Part shown: in pieces, positions 23,989 to 31,701 of the stretch | Layout: every line of letters starts with the position of its first letter | How positions within the stretch are numbered: the first letter of the stretch is position 1 | From: Massilia sp. BJB1822 | Lineage (GTDB): Bacteria > Pseudomonadota > Gammaproteobacteria > Burkholderiales > Burkholderiaceae_D | Assembly: GCF_013369485.1 (NCBI RefSeq) | Contig: NZ_JABWEB010000026.1 | Location: 1 to 56,666, forward strand | Length of the DNA: 56,666 bases | Direction: 5' to 3' | Program-made: the position numbers and the translations under genes | Notes under the pieces: model-generated | The model's database searches: none | The model's input: only the letters and a program-made list of their open reading frames with translations | Told to the model about the DNA's origin: nothing

Positions 23989-24441
23989 ATGCAGATCAAG
24001 CATTCCTTGAAACGGCACCTTATCGGCGCAGGCATCCTGAGCGCCGTGGCGCTGATCGCCTTCACCGGCAGCGATGCGCCCGCAAACGGCGATGCCGCCG
24101 CCACGGACGATAGCGGACAGGCCGCCGCAGTGGCATTGAACCGCCTGGCCGCCGTGACGCCTATCGCGGACGGCCAGCCGCCGCAGACCGCGCTCCCGGC
24201 TGCGGCCCTCTCCATGGAGGCACAAGCACTGGCGCTGCAGCGCGCCGTGCTGCAGACCGAGCGCCAGGTGGCGATGCTGCGCAGCCAGGGCGGCGACGCC
24301 AATGCGGTCTACCGCCTGCGCGCCAGCACCCTGCCTGCCGCCACGGTGGCAGGGCTGATGCAGCGGGAGGACGCCGAAGCAGGCCTCCACCCAGCCGGCA
24401 ACGGCGCCGCCGCGCTGCCGCCGCCACTCAGGCAGGATTAA
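23989..24441 (+). CDS. Small Ala/Pro-rich membrane-anchored protein downstream of the lipase
   Basis: 150 residues. One N-terminal hydrophobic helix (HLIGAGILSAVALIAFTGSD) after a basic start, then an Ala-rich periplasmic part with a predicted helix (ALSMEAQALALQRAVLQTERQVAMLRSQ) and a Pro-rich end. An AGGAGG site precedes the ATG. The topology recalls the anchor of lipase-specific foldases, but the protein is much shorter than Lif (about 340 residues) and lacks the RxxFDY motif, so it is not one. Its place directly after the lipase suggests an accessory role; function unknown. Confidence 0.6.
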   Translation: MQIKHSLKRHLIGAGILSAVALIAFTGSDAPANGDAAATDDSGQAAAVALNRLAAVTPIADGQPPQTALPAAALSMEAQALALQRAVLQTERQVAMLRSQGGDANAVYRLRASTLPAATVAGLMQREDAEAGLHPAGNGAAALPPPLRQD

Positions 24442-24482
24442 AGCCACGCGCAGATATCGGGAAGAGCAGGTATAGTCCTGCT

Positions 24483-25748
24483 ATGTTCCATCCTGCTCAT
24501 CCTATGAAAATTTCTGCTCCGTTCCGCGCGGCTGTGGCCTGCCTGGCCTTTGCCGCCAGCACCGCCCATGCCGCAGCGCCCGAATGCGGCGGCCTGCCCC
24601 GCCTCGATGTCACCACGCCGCCCGGCTTCTGCGTCGCCCAACTGGCCGACGGCTTCAAGTTCCCGCGCGGCCTGCAGCCGCTGGCGAACGGCGATCTGCT
24701 CGTGACCGATATGGGCGGCTGGGAAGAAGGCCGCGGCAGCATCTGGCTGCTGACCCGCGGCGCGCAAGGCTATGAACGCAAGCAGCTGCTGAACCATCTC
24801 GACCGCCCCAACAGCATCGTGCTCGGCCCCGATGGCCTGATCTATGTGGGCCTGGTCAAGCGCATCGCGCGCTTCGACTTGCGCGATCCTGCCGGCACCT
24901 TGAGCGATGTGGTGGGCGGCACGTCGAAGACCGCGCCCTTGCCCGGCCTGGGCCGCCATCTGCTGACCGCCATGCGCTTCGACCGCAAGGGCGATCTGTA
25001 CGTGAACGTTGGCTCGGCCACCGACCATTGCGAGAACGCGGACGGCACAGCCCCCGCGCCGGACAAGGCCTGCGCCGAAGCAGAAGGCGAGAATCCGCTC
25101 GGCTCGATCCGCCGCTACGGCATGAAGTGGCCATCCGGCACGGTGGAGAGCAGCGAGGTGTATGCGCGCGGCCTGCGCAACTCGATGGCGCTGGCCTTCC
25201 ACCCGGTCAGCAATGCGCTGTGGCAGGGCGAGAATTCGCGCGACTTCATCCAGGCCGCCATGCCCAAGCTGGCCAACGACAACAACCTGCCGCACGATGA
25301 GCTGAACCTGGTCCATCGCGGCGCCAATTACGGCTGGCCCTACTGCTTCGAAGAGCAGCAGCCCAGCCCCGAATATCCGCAGGCCGATTGCAGCAAGTAC
25401 CGCAAGCCGGAACGCCTGCTGCCCGCGCATGCCGCCCCGCTGGGCATGCTGTTTTACACCGCCGGCCGTTTTCCGGATCTCTATAAAAACAGCCTGATCG
25501 TGGGCTACCATGGCTACCGCCAGCACGGCCATCGTCTCGTGGCCCTGCTGCCGGACAAGGCCGGCGCGCCGCTCGGCAAATCGGTGGACCTGATCAGCGG
25601 CTGGACCTCCAAGCCGCACCAGGGCATGGGCGCGCCGGTCGACGTCAAGCAAGGCGCGGACGGCAATATCTACATCGCGGAAGACCGCACCGGCCGCATC
25701 GTCAGCCTGCGCTACGAAGGCGAAGCCAAGGCGCAGGAAAGGAAGTAA
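24483..25748 (+). CDS. PQQ-dependent sugar dehydrogenase-like protein, exported
   Basis: 421 residues (or 414 from the ATG at 24504, which gives the cleaner signal peptide MKISAPFRAAVACLAFAASTAHAA). The beta-propeller of soluble quinoprotein glucose/sorbosone dehydrogenases is seen in FKFPRGLQPLANGDLLVTDMG, RPNSIVLGPDGLIYVG, RNSMALAFHP, ELNLVHRGANYGWPYC and GAPVDVKQGADGNIYIAEDRTGRI. Such enzymes oxidise sugars in the periplasm using PQQ. No pqq biosynthesis genes are in the window. The SMR gene starts two bases after its stop. Confidence 0.85.
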   Translation: MFHPAHPMKISAPFRAAVACLAFAASTAHAAAPECGGLPRLDVTTPPGFCVAQLADGFKFPRGLQPLANGDLLVTDMGGWEEGRGSIWLLTRGAQGYERKQLLNHLDRPNSIVLGPDGLIYVGLVKRIARFDLRDPAGTLSDVVGGTSKTAPLPGLGRHLLTAMRFDRKGDLYVNVGSATDHCENADGTAPAPDKACAEAEGENPLGSIRRYGMKWPSGTVESSEVYARGLRNSMALAFHPVSNALWQGENSRDFIQAAMPKLANDNNLPHDELNLVHRGANYGWPYCFEEQQPSPEYPQADCSKYRKPERLLPAHAAPLGMLFYTAGRFPDLYKNSLIVGYHGYRQHGHRLVALLPDKAGAPLGKSVDLISGWTSKPHQGMGAPVDVKQGADGNIYIAEDRTGRIVSLRYEGEAKAQERK

Positions 25749-25750
25749 GC

Positions 25751-26083
25751 ATGCAGAAATGGCTATATCTGGCGCTCGCCATCGTGGCCGAAGTCATCGC
25801 CACCTCCGCCTTGAAGAGCAGCGCGGGCTTCAGCAATCCCTGGCCCACGGCGCTGGTGGTGGCGGGCTATGCCACCGCCTTCTACTTCCTCTCGCTGACC
25901 TTGAACAGCATGCCGGTGGGCATAGCCTACGCCATCTGGTCCGGCGTCGGCACGGTGCTGATTGGCCTGGTGGCGTGGCTGGTGCACGGCCAGCGCCTGG
26001 ACCTGCCGGCCTTGCTGGGCATGGCCCTGATTGTCGCGGGCGTGGCCGTCATCAACCTGTTTTCGAAAACGGCCAGCCACTGA
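25751..26083 (+). CDS. SMR family multidrug efflux protein (EmrE/QacE-like)
   Basis: 110 residues with four membrane helices, the standard SMR size. The essential Glu14 is in WLYLALAIVAEVIATSALK, followed by SSAGF, YATAFYFLSLTL and GIAYAIWSGVGTVLI, the family's conserved stretches. The protein works as an antiparallel dimer, exchanging protons for lipophilic cations. It starts two bases after the dehydrogenase stop and converges on the DUF4019 gene. Confidence 0.92.
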   Translation: MQKWLYLALAIVAEVIATSALKSSAGFSNPWPTALVVAGYATAFYFLSLTLNSMPVGIAYAIWSGVGTVLIGLVAWLVHGQRLDLPALLGMALIVAGVAVINLFSKTASH

Positions 26084-26084
26084 C

Positions 26085-26507
26085 TCAGTTGATGAAATAG
26101 CCGGCCACGCGCCATGCGCCGTCGGCCTCGCGCAGCAGGGTCACGGTTTCGATGGATTTGGCTTTTTTCTCGAACTCGGTGTCGTACTGCACGATCACAT
26201 AGTCGCCGTCGGGCAGGCCAGGCAGGGACTTGGAATATTGGCCCGACTTGAGCTTGCGCGAATTCACTTGGCCCAGGGCGGGACGCAGGGAAGACAGCGC
26301 CTTGACCCACTCTTCTTTCGAAACGCCATGCTGGAACAGCTTGGCCGCGCCGTCCCAGGTGCTGGCATAGTTGCCGGGATCGGCCACCGCCAGCCAGCTC
26401 TGGGCCGCCTTCTGCGCATCGTCGACTTCAGGCGCGTTGGCAGCGCCGGCTGCGGCGCTGAACAAGCACGCCGCCGATAAAATCAAGCTTGAAAGAGCTT
26501 TCACCAC
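26085..26507 (-). CDS. DUF4019 domain-containing exported protein
   Basis: 140 residues, with a signal peptide (ends ...LFSAAAGAA). The mature part follows the DUF4019 pattern: QKAAQSWLAVADPGNYASTWDGAAKLFQHGVSKEEWVKALSSLRPALG, then S...KSLPGLPDGDYVIVQYDTEFEKK and TVTLLREADGAWRVAGYFIN. Periplasmic, probably a small SnoaL/NTF2-like fold; function unknown. Confidence 0.87.
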   Translation of the reverse strand: MVKALSSLILSAACLFSAAAGAANAPEVDDAQKAAQSWLAVADPGNYASTWDGAAKLFQHGVSKEEWVKALSSLRPALGQVNSRKLKSGQYSKSLPGLPDGDYVIVQYDTEFEKKAKSIETVTLLREADGAWRVAGYFIN

Positions 26508-26597
26508 ATACCTCCGTTGTCATTTGGATGACGCGATGGTACGCCTGCTGGCGCGCCGATTCTAAAGGAATCATGAAGAAGCCATGGGCCACTCCGG

Positions 26598-27434
26598 CTA
26601 GCGCACCGTGTTGCCGCGCACCTCGACCACCTGGCCGTCGGCCGGCGGGTGCGCCGTCCATTGCGCCAGCACGTCCAGATCAAGATGATAGCTGCCGAGC
26701 AGCGCGCGCCAGCTCTCGCCCGCCGCCATGGCATCGATGGCCTGGTTGATCGCCTTCAGCAGACCGGGGGGATTGCCCTTGCCGATCAGGATGCGGCGCG
26801 TGAAGCACTGGTGCGCCCGGCTGGCCACATGCAGCTGGCTGCCCAGCTCCTTGTCGGCCGCCGCATAGGCATAGATCGTGTACGGCACGACGGTGAAGTC
26901 GGCCCGGCCCAGCCCCACTTTCTGCAAGCCGCTCAATTCATCCTGGCTGTCCTCGCGCTGCAGGCGGTGCGTCACCGCCATCTGGTCGATCAGTTCATAG
27001 CGGTAGCCACGCACGCCGGCAAAGCGGCGTCCCGCCAGCGAAGCGGCGCCCTCATACTCGATCGGCTGCAAGCGCCCCGAAACCAGCAGATTGCAATCGA
27101 CAAAGAGCGGCTTGGACCAGAGGTAGCGCGTCATATACGGGTCGCCGACAAAACGCGGCGCAATGAGCAGGACCACGCCGTCGAAACGTTCATCCTTGCT
27201 TAACTCGGCGGCATGCAGGCGGGTACGTGGTATGAGGCGGAAGTCCAGCTGGTATTCCGGCGGCAGCTCGGCATTCAGGCGCGCGGCCAGCGCGCGCGCC
27301 AGGCCGCGCGTCGCATCGATGGAGTATGGCGGCACCAGATAGGTGTTGTAGGCGGGGATCGGACGCGCCGCTTCCTGCGCGCCAGCCAGAGCACAGCACG
27401 CCGCCATCAGCACGGCAATCATAGGTTTCAACAC
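26598..27434 (-). CDS. Periplasmic substrate-binding protein-like (SBP_bac_3 type)
   Basis: 278 residues from a GTG at 27434, chosen because AGGTGA lies five bases upstream and this gives a basic signal-peptide start (VLKPMIAVLMAACCALAGA). ATGs at 27479 and 27422 are alternatives. The mature part shows the two-lobed binding-protein pattern: TYLVPPYSID, GLARALAARLNAELP, RFDGVVLLIAPRF, SLAGRRFAGVRGYRYELIDQ and a C-terminal GLLKAINQAIDAMAAGESWRALLGSYHL. No transporter subunits are nearby, so this is an orphan periplasmic sensor or binding protein. Ligand unknown. Confidence 0.72.
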   Translation of the reverse strand: MLKPMIAVLMAACCALAGAQEAARPIPAYNTYLVPPYSIDATRGLARALAARLNAELPPEYQLDFRLIPRTRLHAAELSKDERFDGVVLLIAPRFVGDPYMTRYLWSKPLFVDCNLLVSGRLQPIEYEGAASLAGRRFAGVRGYRYELIDQMAVTHRLQREDSQDELSGLQKVGLGRADFTVVPYTIYAYAAADKELGSQLHVASRAHQCFTRRILIGKGNPPGLLKAINQAIDAMAAGESWRALLGSYHLDLDVLAQWTAHPPADGQVVEVRGNTVR

Positions 27435-27645
27435 GAAAGTCACCTGACTGAAATGCAGAAACGAAGTCCACTTTACCATGGAGCAGCAATATTCACCTCA
27501 GCCGCCCCAGCGCCTTGCCCGATCCCGTCAACGGATTACAGTTTTAGGCATGTCAATGCGACTTTCAGGCATTTACCCTGGAAGAGCGGAAGCGTCTAAT
27601 GCAGGTACGGCGAACAGCGCCGTTCTCCAGCAAAGGAATGCGAAC

Positions 27646-28332
27646 ATGACCAAGAAAATCCTGGTGGTTCTGACGGCCACCGAAAAATATCCGAACCTGC
27701 AGCGCGCCACCGGCATCTGGCTGGGCGAAGCGGTTCACTTCGTCGACGTGGTGCAGCAGGCCGGCTACGAAGTCGATTATCTGACCCCGCAAGGCGGCTA
27801 CACGCCGATCGACCCGCACAGCCTGGCGCTGGCCGAGCCTATCGATTGGGAATGGTATGGCAGGCGCGATTTCATGAACCGCCTGGGCGCCACCCTGAAG
27901 CCGGCCGACGTGAAGGCAGCCGACTACGCGGCCATCTATTTCGTCGGCGGCCATGGCGTAATGTGGGACTTTCCCGACAATCAGGATTTCCAGCGCCTGA
28001 GCCGCGAAATCTATGAAGCGGGCGGCTATGTAACCTCCGTCTGCCATGGCGTGGTGGGACTGCTGAACATCAAGTTATCCGATGGCTCCTTGCTTATCGA
28101 AGGCAAGCAAGTCACCGGCTTCACCAACGAGGAAGAACGCCAGGCCGAGCTGGATAAGTTCGTGCCCTTCCTCACCGAGGATGAGCTGGTGCGCCGCGGC
28201 GCCCACTTCCAGAAAGCGCAGCAGCCATGGCAGCCTTTCGCGGTGACGGACCAGCGCCTGATCACCGGCCAGAATCCAGCATCCGGCGCGGCCGTCGCCC
28301 GGCTGCTGGTGCAGGAACTGGCTGCACGTTAA
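27646..28332 (+). CDS. DJ-1/PfpI family protein (Hsp31-like glutamine amidotransferase fold)
   Basis: 228 residues. The nucleophile elbow SVCHGVVGLL places Cys133 followed by His134, and FVGGHGVMWDFPDN supplies the other conserved active-site region. TGIWLGEAVHF with its Glu is typical of the Hsp31/YajL side of the superfamily, which acts as chaperone, glyoxalase III or deglycase. The next gene, a quinone oxidoreductase, starts 12 bases downstream, which suggests a joint role in electrophile or carbonyl stress. Confidence 0.9.
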   Translation: MTKKILVVLTATEKYPNLQRATGIWLGEAVHFVDVVQQAGYEVDYLTPQGGYTPIDPHSLALAEPIDWEWYGRRDFMNRLGATLKPADVKAADYAAIYFVGGHGVMWDFPDNQDFQRLSREIYEAGGYVTSVCHGVVGLLNIKLSDGSLLIEGKQVTGFTNEEERQAELDKFVPFLTEDELVRRGAHFQKAQQPWQPFAVTDQRLITGQNPASGAAVARLLVQELAAR

Positions 28333-28344
28333 AAGGGAGACGCC

Positions 28345-29352
28345 ATGCAAACCATGATGAACGCCATCGAATTCGCCGGTGCCGGCGGCCCTGAAGTGCT
28401 GCGGGCCGTGCAGCGCCCCGTACCGCAGCCAGGCGCCAACGAAGTCCTGATCCGCCACCTGGCGGCCGGCATCAATGGGCCGGACGTGATGCAGCGCAAA
28501 GGCTTATACGATCCGCCGCCCGGCGCATCGGATATCCCGGGCCTCGAAGTGGCGGGCATCGTGGCGGCCGTGGGCGCCCAGGTGAGTCATATCCAGCCTG
28601 GCGATCAGGTAGTGGCCCTGATTCCGGGCGGCGGCTATGCCGAATACAGCGTGGCCGACGCGCGCACCGTCACGCCGCTGCCGGAAGGGCTGACGCCAAG
28701 CGAAGGCGCGGCATTGCTGGAAACCTTTATGACCGTGTGGACCAATATGTTCCAGCGCGGCCAGTTCCGGCGCGGCGACAATATCCTGATCCACGGTGGC
28801 GCATCGGGCATCGGCACCACGGCAACCATGCTGGCCAAGGCTTTCGGCGCGGCGAAAATCATCACCACGGTCAGCACGCCCGAGCAGCGCGAAGCCAGCC
28901 TGGCGCTGGGCGCGGATGTGGCTGTGCTATACCGCGACGAGGATTTTGTGGCGGCCAGCCGGCAGGCCACGGATGGCCGCGGCGTGGATATCATCCTCGA
29001 CATCATCGCCGGCGACTATGTGGCACGCAACTACGCCGCCGCCGCGATGAATGGCCGCATCGTGCAGATTGGCGTGATCGCCGGCCCGGCCAGGGAGCTG
29101 GATCTGTTTCCCATGCTGAGCAAGCGCCTGACGCACATCGGCTCCACGCTGCGTTCGCGCACGGCCGACGAGAAGGCGGCCCTGCTGGACGAGTTGCGCC
29201 GCAATGTCTGGCCCTTGCTCAAAGCGGGCACGCTCAAGCCGCTGGTGTATCGCAGCTTCCCGCTGGCCGAGGCCCGGCAAGCGCATGCCTTGATGGATTC
29301 CGGCCAGCATATTGGTAAGATCGTGCTGACAATGACGGACAACGCGGCATAA
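28345..29352 (+). CDS. NAD(P)H-quinone oxidoreductase, zinc-type MDR family (QOR/PIG3-like)
   Basis: 335 residues. The N-terminal GroES-like domain has AGINGPDVMQRKGLYDPPPGASDIPGLEVAGIV, and the nucleotide-binding Rossmann fold ILIHGGASGIGTTATMLAKAFGA. The QIGVIAGPARELDLFPMLSKRLTHIGSTLRSR segment is typical of the PIG3/TIGR02824 quinone reductases. It lacks catalytic zinc ligands, as usual for this subgroup. It reduces quinones with NADPH. It sits between the DJ-1-like gene and an AraC regulator on the same strand. Confidence 0.92.
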   Translation: MQTMMNAIEFAGAGGPEVLRAVQRPVPQPGANEVLIRHLAAGINGPDVMQRKGLYDPPPGASDIPGLEVAGIVAAVGAQVSHIQPGDQVVALIPGGGYAEYSVADARTVTPLPEGLTPSEGAALLETFMTVWTNMFQRGQFRRGDNILIHGGASGIGTTATMLAKAFGAAKIITTVSTPEQREASLALGADVAVLYRDEDFVAASRQATDGRGVDIILDIIAGDYVARNYAAAAMNGRIVQIGVIAGPARELDLFPMLSKRLTHIGSTLRSRTADEKAALLDELRRNVWPLLKAGTLKPLVYRSFPLAEARQAHALMDSGQHIGKIVLTMTDNAA

Positions 29353-29368
29353 AGGGGAAAGCACAGAG

Positions 29369-30241
29369 ATGGCATCGGCAAGCGATGAGGCAATTGTAAG
29401 GCGGCTGCTGGCCTTGGCGCCGCAGGAAGGCGATATCGGCACGCGCCTGCCCGGCGTGACGCTGATGCGCGCCAACAGCACGCGACCGCCCAGCGCGGTG
29501 CTGCAAAACCCCACCATCGTGGTCATGGCCCAGGGCTTGAAGCGCGGCTTTCTCGGCAGCGAAGTCTTCCACTATCAGCCGGGACAATATCTGATCGTCT
29601 CGGTTCCCCTGCCCTTCTATTGCGACACCATCGTGAAGGATGGGGAACCAATGCTGGCCCTCGCCGTCGAAATCGATATGGGACTGGTGTTCGACCTGCT
29701 CGCCAAAATGCAGGCCACGGTGGCGTCCTCAGTTGAACTGCCGTCGCGCGGCATGGCGGTGGCCGAGCTGGACGACACGCTGCGCGACGTGCTGGAACGG
29801 CTGCTGGCCTGTCTGGCATCGAACGAAGAGTTGGCGGTGCTGGGGCCGCAACTGCTGCGCGAGTTGCACTATCGCGTGCTGCAGGGTGCGGGTGGTGACT
29901 GTTTGCGTTCGCTCGCCAGCTGGCATGGACGGCGCGGGCCGGTTTTCCTCGCCTGCGAACACTTGCGCACGCGCTATGCGGAACCGCTGAGCGTCGACGC
30001 GCTGGCGAAGGAAGCGGCGATGAGCACGTCCAGTTTTCACAAGGCGTTCAAAGCGCTGACCGGACACTCGCCCATTCAGTATCTGAAGGCCGTGCGCCTG
30101 CACAAGGCGCATGAGCTGATTGCACAGCAGGAAAGCCCGGTGGCGCAGGCGGCTTTCGCGGTCGGCTACGCCAGCGCATCGCAGTTCAGCCGGGAATTCA
30201 AAAGGCTGTTCGGCTATTCGCCCGCCGAGGCTGCTAGCTAA
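29369..30241 (+). CDS. AraC family transcriptional regulator (AraC_N type)
   Basis: 290 residues. The N-terminal domain (GVTLMRANSTRPPSAVLQNPTIVVMAQGLKRGFLG, then YQPGQYLIVSVPLPF) is the AraC_N cupin-like domain seen in YqhC-type regulators. The C-terminus has the two helix-turn-helices: VDALAKEAAMSTSSFHKAFKALTG and VAQAAFAVGYASASQFSREFKRLFG. YqhC of E. coli controls aldehyde reductases, so a role in controlling the quinone reductase/DJ-1 genes just upstream fits; this is inference. Confidence 0.92.
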   Translation: MASASDEAIVRRLLALAPQEGDIGTRLPGVTLMRANSTRPPSAVLQNPTIVVMAQGLKRGFLGSEVFHYQPGQYLIVSVPLPFYCDTIVKDGEPMLALAVEIDMGLVFDLLAKMQATVASSVELPSRGMAVAELDDTLRDVLERLLACLASNEELAVLGPQLLRELHYRVLQGAGGDCLRSLASWHGRRGPVFLACEHLRTRYAEPLSVDALAKEAAMSTSSFHKAFKALTGHSPIQYLKAVRLHKAHELIAQQESPVAQAAFAVGYASASQFSREFKRLFGYSPAEAAS

Positions 30242-30367
30242 AGAGGATTTGAAATTGCCGCGCCCAGGCTCTACGCTGAAACGGAGAGTATGGTCAGGCA
30301 GCCTGCTTTCAGATATTGACCGCAGCACATTCGGGATATTGTTCAATCAATAGATCAGGAGGCGGAT

Positions 30368-30715
30368 ATGTCGAAGCTAGCAAGGCGGGCGGCCGTATTG
30401 GTATCCGGACTGGCGTTGGCGCAAGGCGCCGCCAGCGCGGCGGCGCAGGATGCCACGGCCACCATCAAACGCGATTCCGAAGCCGCAAAGCGGCTGGATG
30501 AGCCATCCTTCCAGACGCGCGAAGAGCGCCTGAAGTCCAAGCCGCTGGACTGGAACACCACCATCGGCAAGCCGAAACGCAAAGCCATGACGGCGGCGGA
30601 AAGAAAGGCGCTGGAAGGCGCCAAGCCCGAATCGCACGAGGGCGGACAACCCAATCCCAAGGCCGATGAAGAGGCCCGAAAAATGCACCCGGAGGAATGG
30701 AAGGATCAGAAATAA
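30368..30715 (+). CDS. Small exported hydrophilic protein, unknown
   Basis: 115 residues. A signal peptide (MSKLARRAAVLVSGLALAQGAASAAA) is followed by a highly charged Lys/Glu/Pro-rich part with no hydrophobic core (FQTREERLKSKPLDW, KRKAMTAAERKALEGAKP), probably disordered. AGGAGG precedes the ATG. No known domain. The next gene, a secreted protease, begins 21 bases later behind AGGGAGG, so the two may be co-expressed. Confidence 0.65.
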   Translation: MSKLARRAAVLVSGLALAQGAASAAAQDATATIKRDSEAAKRLDEPSFQTREERLKSKPLDWNTTIGKPKRKAMTAAERKALEGAKPESHEGGQPNPKADEEARKMHPEEWKDQK

Positions 30716-30736
30716 CACCATCAAGGGAGGTCTGAA

Positions 30737-31516
30737 ATGGATACGCTAGCGATTCCCGGTTGCCCGCATTCCCGTCTGATCGTCGCTCTTCTTGGTCTTA
30801 GCCTGTCAAGCCAGGGCTGGGCAGGCACCGCCAATGTCTTTACCCAGTATCAGGAAACGAATAATTCGAATACGCCGCGCGCCATCGGCAAGCTGTTCAC
30901 CAACAGCGGCTCGTGCAGCGCCTCCGTCATCAGCGGCAATAACATCATCGTCACCGCCGCCCACTGCTGCTGGAACCGCTCCACCAAGAGCTGGATCGGC
31001 GGCTGGTCCTTCGCGCCGGCCTATAACAGCGGCAGCGCGCCCTACGGCACCTTTACCTGGTCGCAGGCGCGGGTGCTGAACAGCTGGATCGACAACGGCG
31101 ATGTGGCGTCCGACGTCTGCCTGATCGCCCTGCAGAACGATGCGGCGGGACGCGGCGTCACCTACTACACGGGATGGCTGGGCCGCTCGTGGAATTACGG
31201 CAGCGTGCTAAGCCAGCATGCGCTCGGCTATCCGGGCAATCTGGGCGGCGGCAATACCCTGCAGCTATGTGCTTCGGAAAGCTTCAGCCCCAGCGCCGCC
31301 TGCGGTGGCGCGGCCATCCTCAACACCGGCTGTTCGATGACGTATGGCTCCAGTGGTGGGCCGTGGATACGCGATTACCGTACCGGCAACCATGTCGATT
31401 CGGTAGTGCATGGCTATGACAGCACCACCTGCACCGGTGCCTTCGGCCAGACCTTCAACGGGGCGCGCTTCACCACCAGTAACATCGTTACGCTATGCAA
31501 TGCACAGGGCTGCTGA
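30737..31516 (+). CDS. Secreted trypsin-like serine protease (S1)
   Basis: 259 residues. A signal peptide (ends ...SSQGWAG) precedes a chymotrypsin-fold domain. The triad is visible: His76 in IVTAAHCCW, Asp126 in VASDVCLIAL and Ser206 in MTYGSSGGPW. The usual Asp before the active Ser-Gly-Gly is Ser here (GSSGGP instead of GDSGGP). Several Cys pairs (SGSCSAS/AAHCC, SACGG/TGCSM) suggest disulfides. There is no propeptide with an Arg-Ile-Val-Gly activation site. A terminator follows at 31540. Confidence 0.85.
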   Translation: MDTLAIPGCPHSRLIVALLGLSLSSQGWAGTANVFTQYQETNNSNTPRAIGKLFTNSGSCSASVISGNNIIVTAAHCCWNRSTKSWIGGWSFAPAYNSGSAPYGTFTWSQARVLNSWIDNGDVASDVCLIALQNDAAGRGVTYYTGWLGRSWNYGSVLSQHALGYPGNLGGGNTLQLCASESFSPSAACGGAAILNTGCSMTYGSSGGPWIRDYRTGNHVDSVVHGYDSTTCTGAFGQTFNGARFTTSNIVTLCNAQGC

Positions 31517-31539
31517 AACGCCGCCTATCTTGTTCCCGG

Positions 31540-31570
31540 CCGGACTCCATGATGGGGTCCGGTATTTTTT
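31540..31570 (+). terminator. Intrinsic terminator after the protease gene
   Basis: CCGGACTCC (31540-31548) pairs with GGGGTCCGG (31554-31562), with one G-U pair, around a 5-base loop; TATTTTTTT follows. Confidence 0.8.
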
Positions 31571-31701
31571 TGCCAGCCATGTTGCGCAAATACGCTTATT
31601 ACAATGTGAGAGAGTCTGCCGGATCAAACTGTAGATAATGGATTGGCATTGCCGCTTCGCCGTGCTCCTCGTTCCCCCTTCCCCATCTACCAGAGGACAT
31701 C

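Noticed and set aside
23989..24441. Lipase-specific foldase (Lif)
   Set aside because: Only 150 residues, no RxxFDY motif, and family I.5 lipases do not use Lif.
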